Part shown: piece by piece, positions 62,580 through 64,000 of the stretch
Numbering within the stretch: the first letter of the stretch is position 1
How the letters are laid out: the number at the start of each line of letters is the position of its first letter
Assembly: GCA_949775045.1 (NCBI GenBank)
Contig: OX459104.1
Location: 17,552,431 to 17,616,430 of the forward strand
DNA length: 64,000 bases
From: Metridium senile
Taxonomy: Eukaryota; Cnidaria; Anthozoa; Actiniaria; Metridiidae
Reading direction: 5' to 3'
Notes under the pieces: generated by a model
What the model was told of the DNA's origin: nothing
Seen by the model: only the letters and a program-made list of their open reading frames with translations
The model's database searches: none
Made by a program: the position numbers and the translations under genes

Positions 62580-62710
62580 GACTTTCTCGCAAGAGGCCAC
62601 ACTCTGACCAGGATAAAGTTGTCACTTATGGGAGATGGTCGCTTACGAGAGAGATGTGCTACAGAGTTAATATGGGAAACAAAACGGGAAATTGAAAAAG
62701 TGGTCGCTTA
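62580..62710. repeat. Isolated copy of the GTAAGCGACCACT-type repeat
   Basis: CTCGCAAGAGGCCACACTCT, GGTCGCTTACGAGAGA and GTGGTCGCTTATG, like 25880-26745. Confidence 0.5.
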
Positions 62711-62837
62711 TGTAGAGATGAAAATACTTTCTTTACTGACTATGACAGTGCCTTTGTCACCGGTGGGTCCCTTGCGCCCCAACCCCAAAACAACCACGCT
62801 TTTTTCTTCACTTCTGAATATAGCTTTATTGAAATAA

Positions 62838-63590
62838 TAATAATATCCTATAACTAGGCACGAATCTATGAAAAATATAAGCAATTAAGCTAATATGTGA
62901 CTAAACTTAATATTATATAGGACTTAAACTTAATATGTGTAATTTACTAGTATAAAGTATAGCCGACACTAGTGACAGCTTTTAAAGACTTACTAATAAG
63001 AATTAGTAAATCATTAACCAACTTAAATGATTACGCACTAATTAAAGCTTGTAAAGCTACGTATAAACTAGAGATTAATAAAGCTAAAGATTTAAGGTTT
63101 ACAGTCGATTGAGCTAACAATACATAAATGTGGTTTGACTAACGATCAGTTTTTCAGTTCAGTTCTTTGTTACATTCGCTTGAACTAACGAGTACAATGA
63201 TAGCAAGCTGATACTTATCGTTCACTTCCACTGCAGCGTTTGGTTATTTTCTTTCGTAGTATAGGCCTTTACACAGTATAGTATTAGGTTTGTCTCGCAG
63301 ACTTCTAGTATTCTGTATAGACTTTTCTTCACGTCTTATTTTATTTTTATCTTATTTAGAGTATTTCACCGAGAGCAAATACAAACTGTGTACAAATATT
63401 GAATACAAAATAGGGGAAAATAGGGGGGGGGGGAAACTACAATTGTAAACGGTGAGGGAACACGCTAACGGACTCGTGGTCCCAACGAGGCGTGGCCCTA
63501 TAACTACTGAATAATTAAGGACATTTACAAAACAAATAAGGAACGATTAATATATAAAAACATGATAAATGCAGATTAAGAATAGAATAG
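62838..63590. other. Intergenic or intronic DNA
   Basis: AT-rich; no coding pattern. A G9 run (63425-63434) near 63430. Confidence 0.4.
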
Positions 63591-64000
63591 AATAGAATAG
63601 AATTTTATTATAATATTTACATGGCAGTGTAACTGAATTGCGTAAATTTACAATACTAAAATTAACTAATTATAATTAAATGTAAAATATATATTTATAT
63701 TAAATTGTATGATATAAATTGCATGTATATATTGCTAACTAATATTATAAAAATTATGTATATATGTATGTATATTTAATGGCTTAGGATAAAATTTAAA
63801 AAATTGTACTCATAGATGGTATAAAAGTTTTCTTAAATCTGTCAGTATGTACAACAGGCAATTTAAAGGTACGTTGGTTCTTTAGGTTGTATTTGCAACT
63901 GTGTTTCGGTGGCAGTAAATTACTTAGCTTATGGCTAGAATCACAAATTATATCGTTAAATAAGTTCTTGCAAAGATCCTTGTGGTGTTGCTCAAGAGTA
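63584..64000 (-). mobile_element. LINE 3' end entering from the right
   Basis: The minus strand encodes the C-terminus of a non-LTR reverse transcriptase (NLFNDIICDSSHKLSNLLPP, LKNQRTFKLPVVHTDRFKKT) ending in a stop near 63805, and then a tail of (TAGAA)-type repeats (63584-63605), as in 3' ends of such LINEs. A tail of the same AATAGAATAG type is at about 58038. The coding part extends beyond the window. Confidence 0.7.

Noticed and set aside
62619..62837. 72-codon frame near 62.6 kb
   Set aside because: Overlaps a GTAAGCGACCACT-type repeat; no domain.

Overview
The window is animal nuclear DNA, AT-rich, with spliceosomal introns, long simple-sequence arrays and many transposon fragments. 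The host genes (DZIP3-type HEPN domains, a membrane plus TRADD-N-like module, ankyrin repeats) and the style of the Polintons suggest a marine invertebrate; a cnidarian is my best guess, but the sequence does not prove it.

Region 1 (1 to about 11.6 kb) is most of a first Polinton/Maverick, a virus-like DNA transposon whose left end lies outside the window. It carries, mostly on the minus strand, a protein cut by the window edge, several small membrane or coiled-coil proteins, a minor capsid (penton-like) protein, a packaging ATPase, a major capsid protein and a protein-primed family B DNA polymerase with an N-terminal SAP-like segment. A plus-strand DDE integrase lies between capsid and polymerase genes. 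A motif close to ATTTAAAGATT precedes most of its genes and looks like an element-specific promoter.

Region 2 (about 15.0-21.6 kb) is a five-exon host gene whose splice phases fit: HEPN (DZIP3-like), short linker, hydrophobic exon, TRADD-N-like segment, ankyrin repeats, two copies of a basic cassette and a C-terminal membrane anchor. Introns hold MITEs and a CTAC/TTAC array. The preceding 3.5 kb is noncoding with simple repeats.

Region 3 (21.6-37.1 kb) has no confident gene: LINE and Penelope-like fragments, a 1.7 kb minisatellite, a GTAAGCGACCACT-like repeat, several foldback elements, one candidate small gene (28.2-29.2 kb), and an unusual array of six TATA-box plus splice-donor units (32.6-35.8 kb) that resembles duplicated first exons upstream of a second HEPN-family gene.

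Region 4 (37.16-53.4 kb) is that second family member. Its intron between 37,271 and 52,034 contains a complete second Polinton, 37,481-50,200 (12.72 kb), with terminal inverted repeats starting AG and a 6-bp target duplication CCCCGG. It encodes a chromodomain integrase, penton, basic virion protein, major capsid protein, adenain-like protease, packaging ATPase (broken) and a DNA polymerase whose N-terminus is split by five phase-0 introns and carries zinc fingers. Two small frame breaks suggest recent inactivation.

Region 5 (53.9-64 kb) is a third HEPN exon, in which the HEPN histidine is replaced by asparagine, followed by a 7.5 kb intron full of foldback elements and a short matching exon at 62.3 kb; a LINE 3' end enters at the right edge. 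Overall the window shows a tandem family of immune-receptor-like genes invaded by two distinct virus-like elements.
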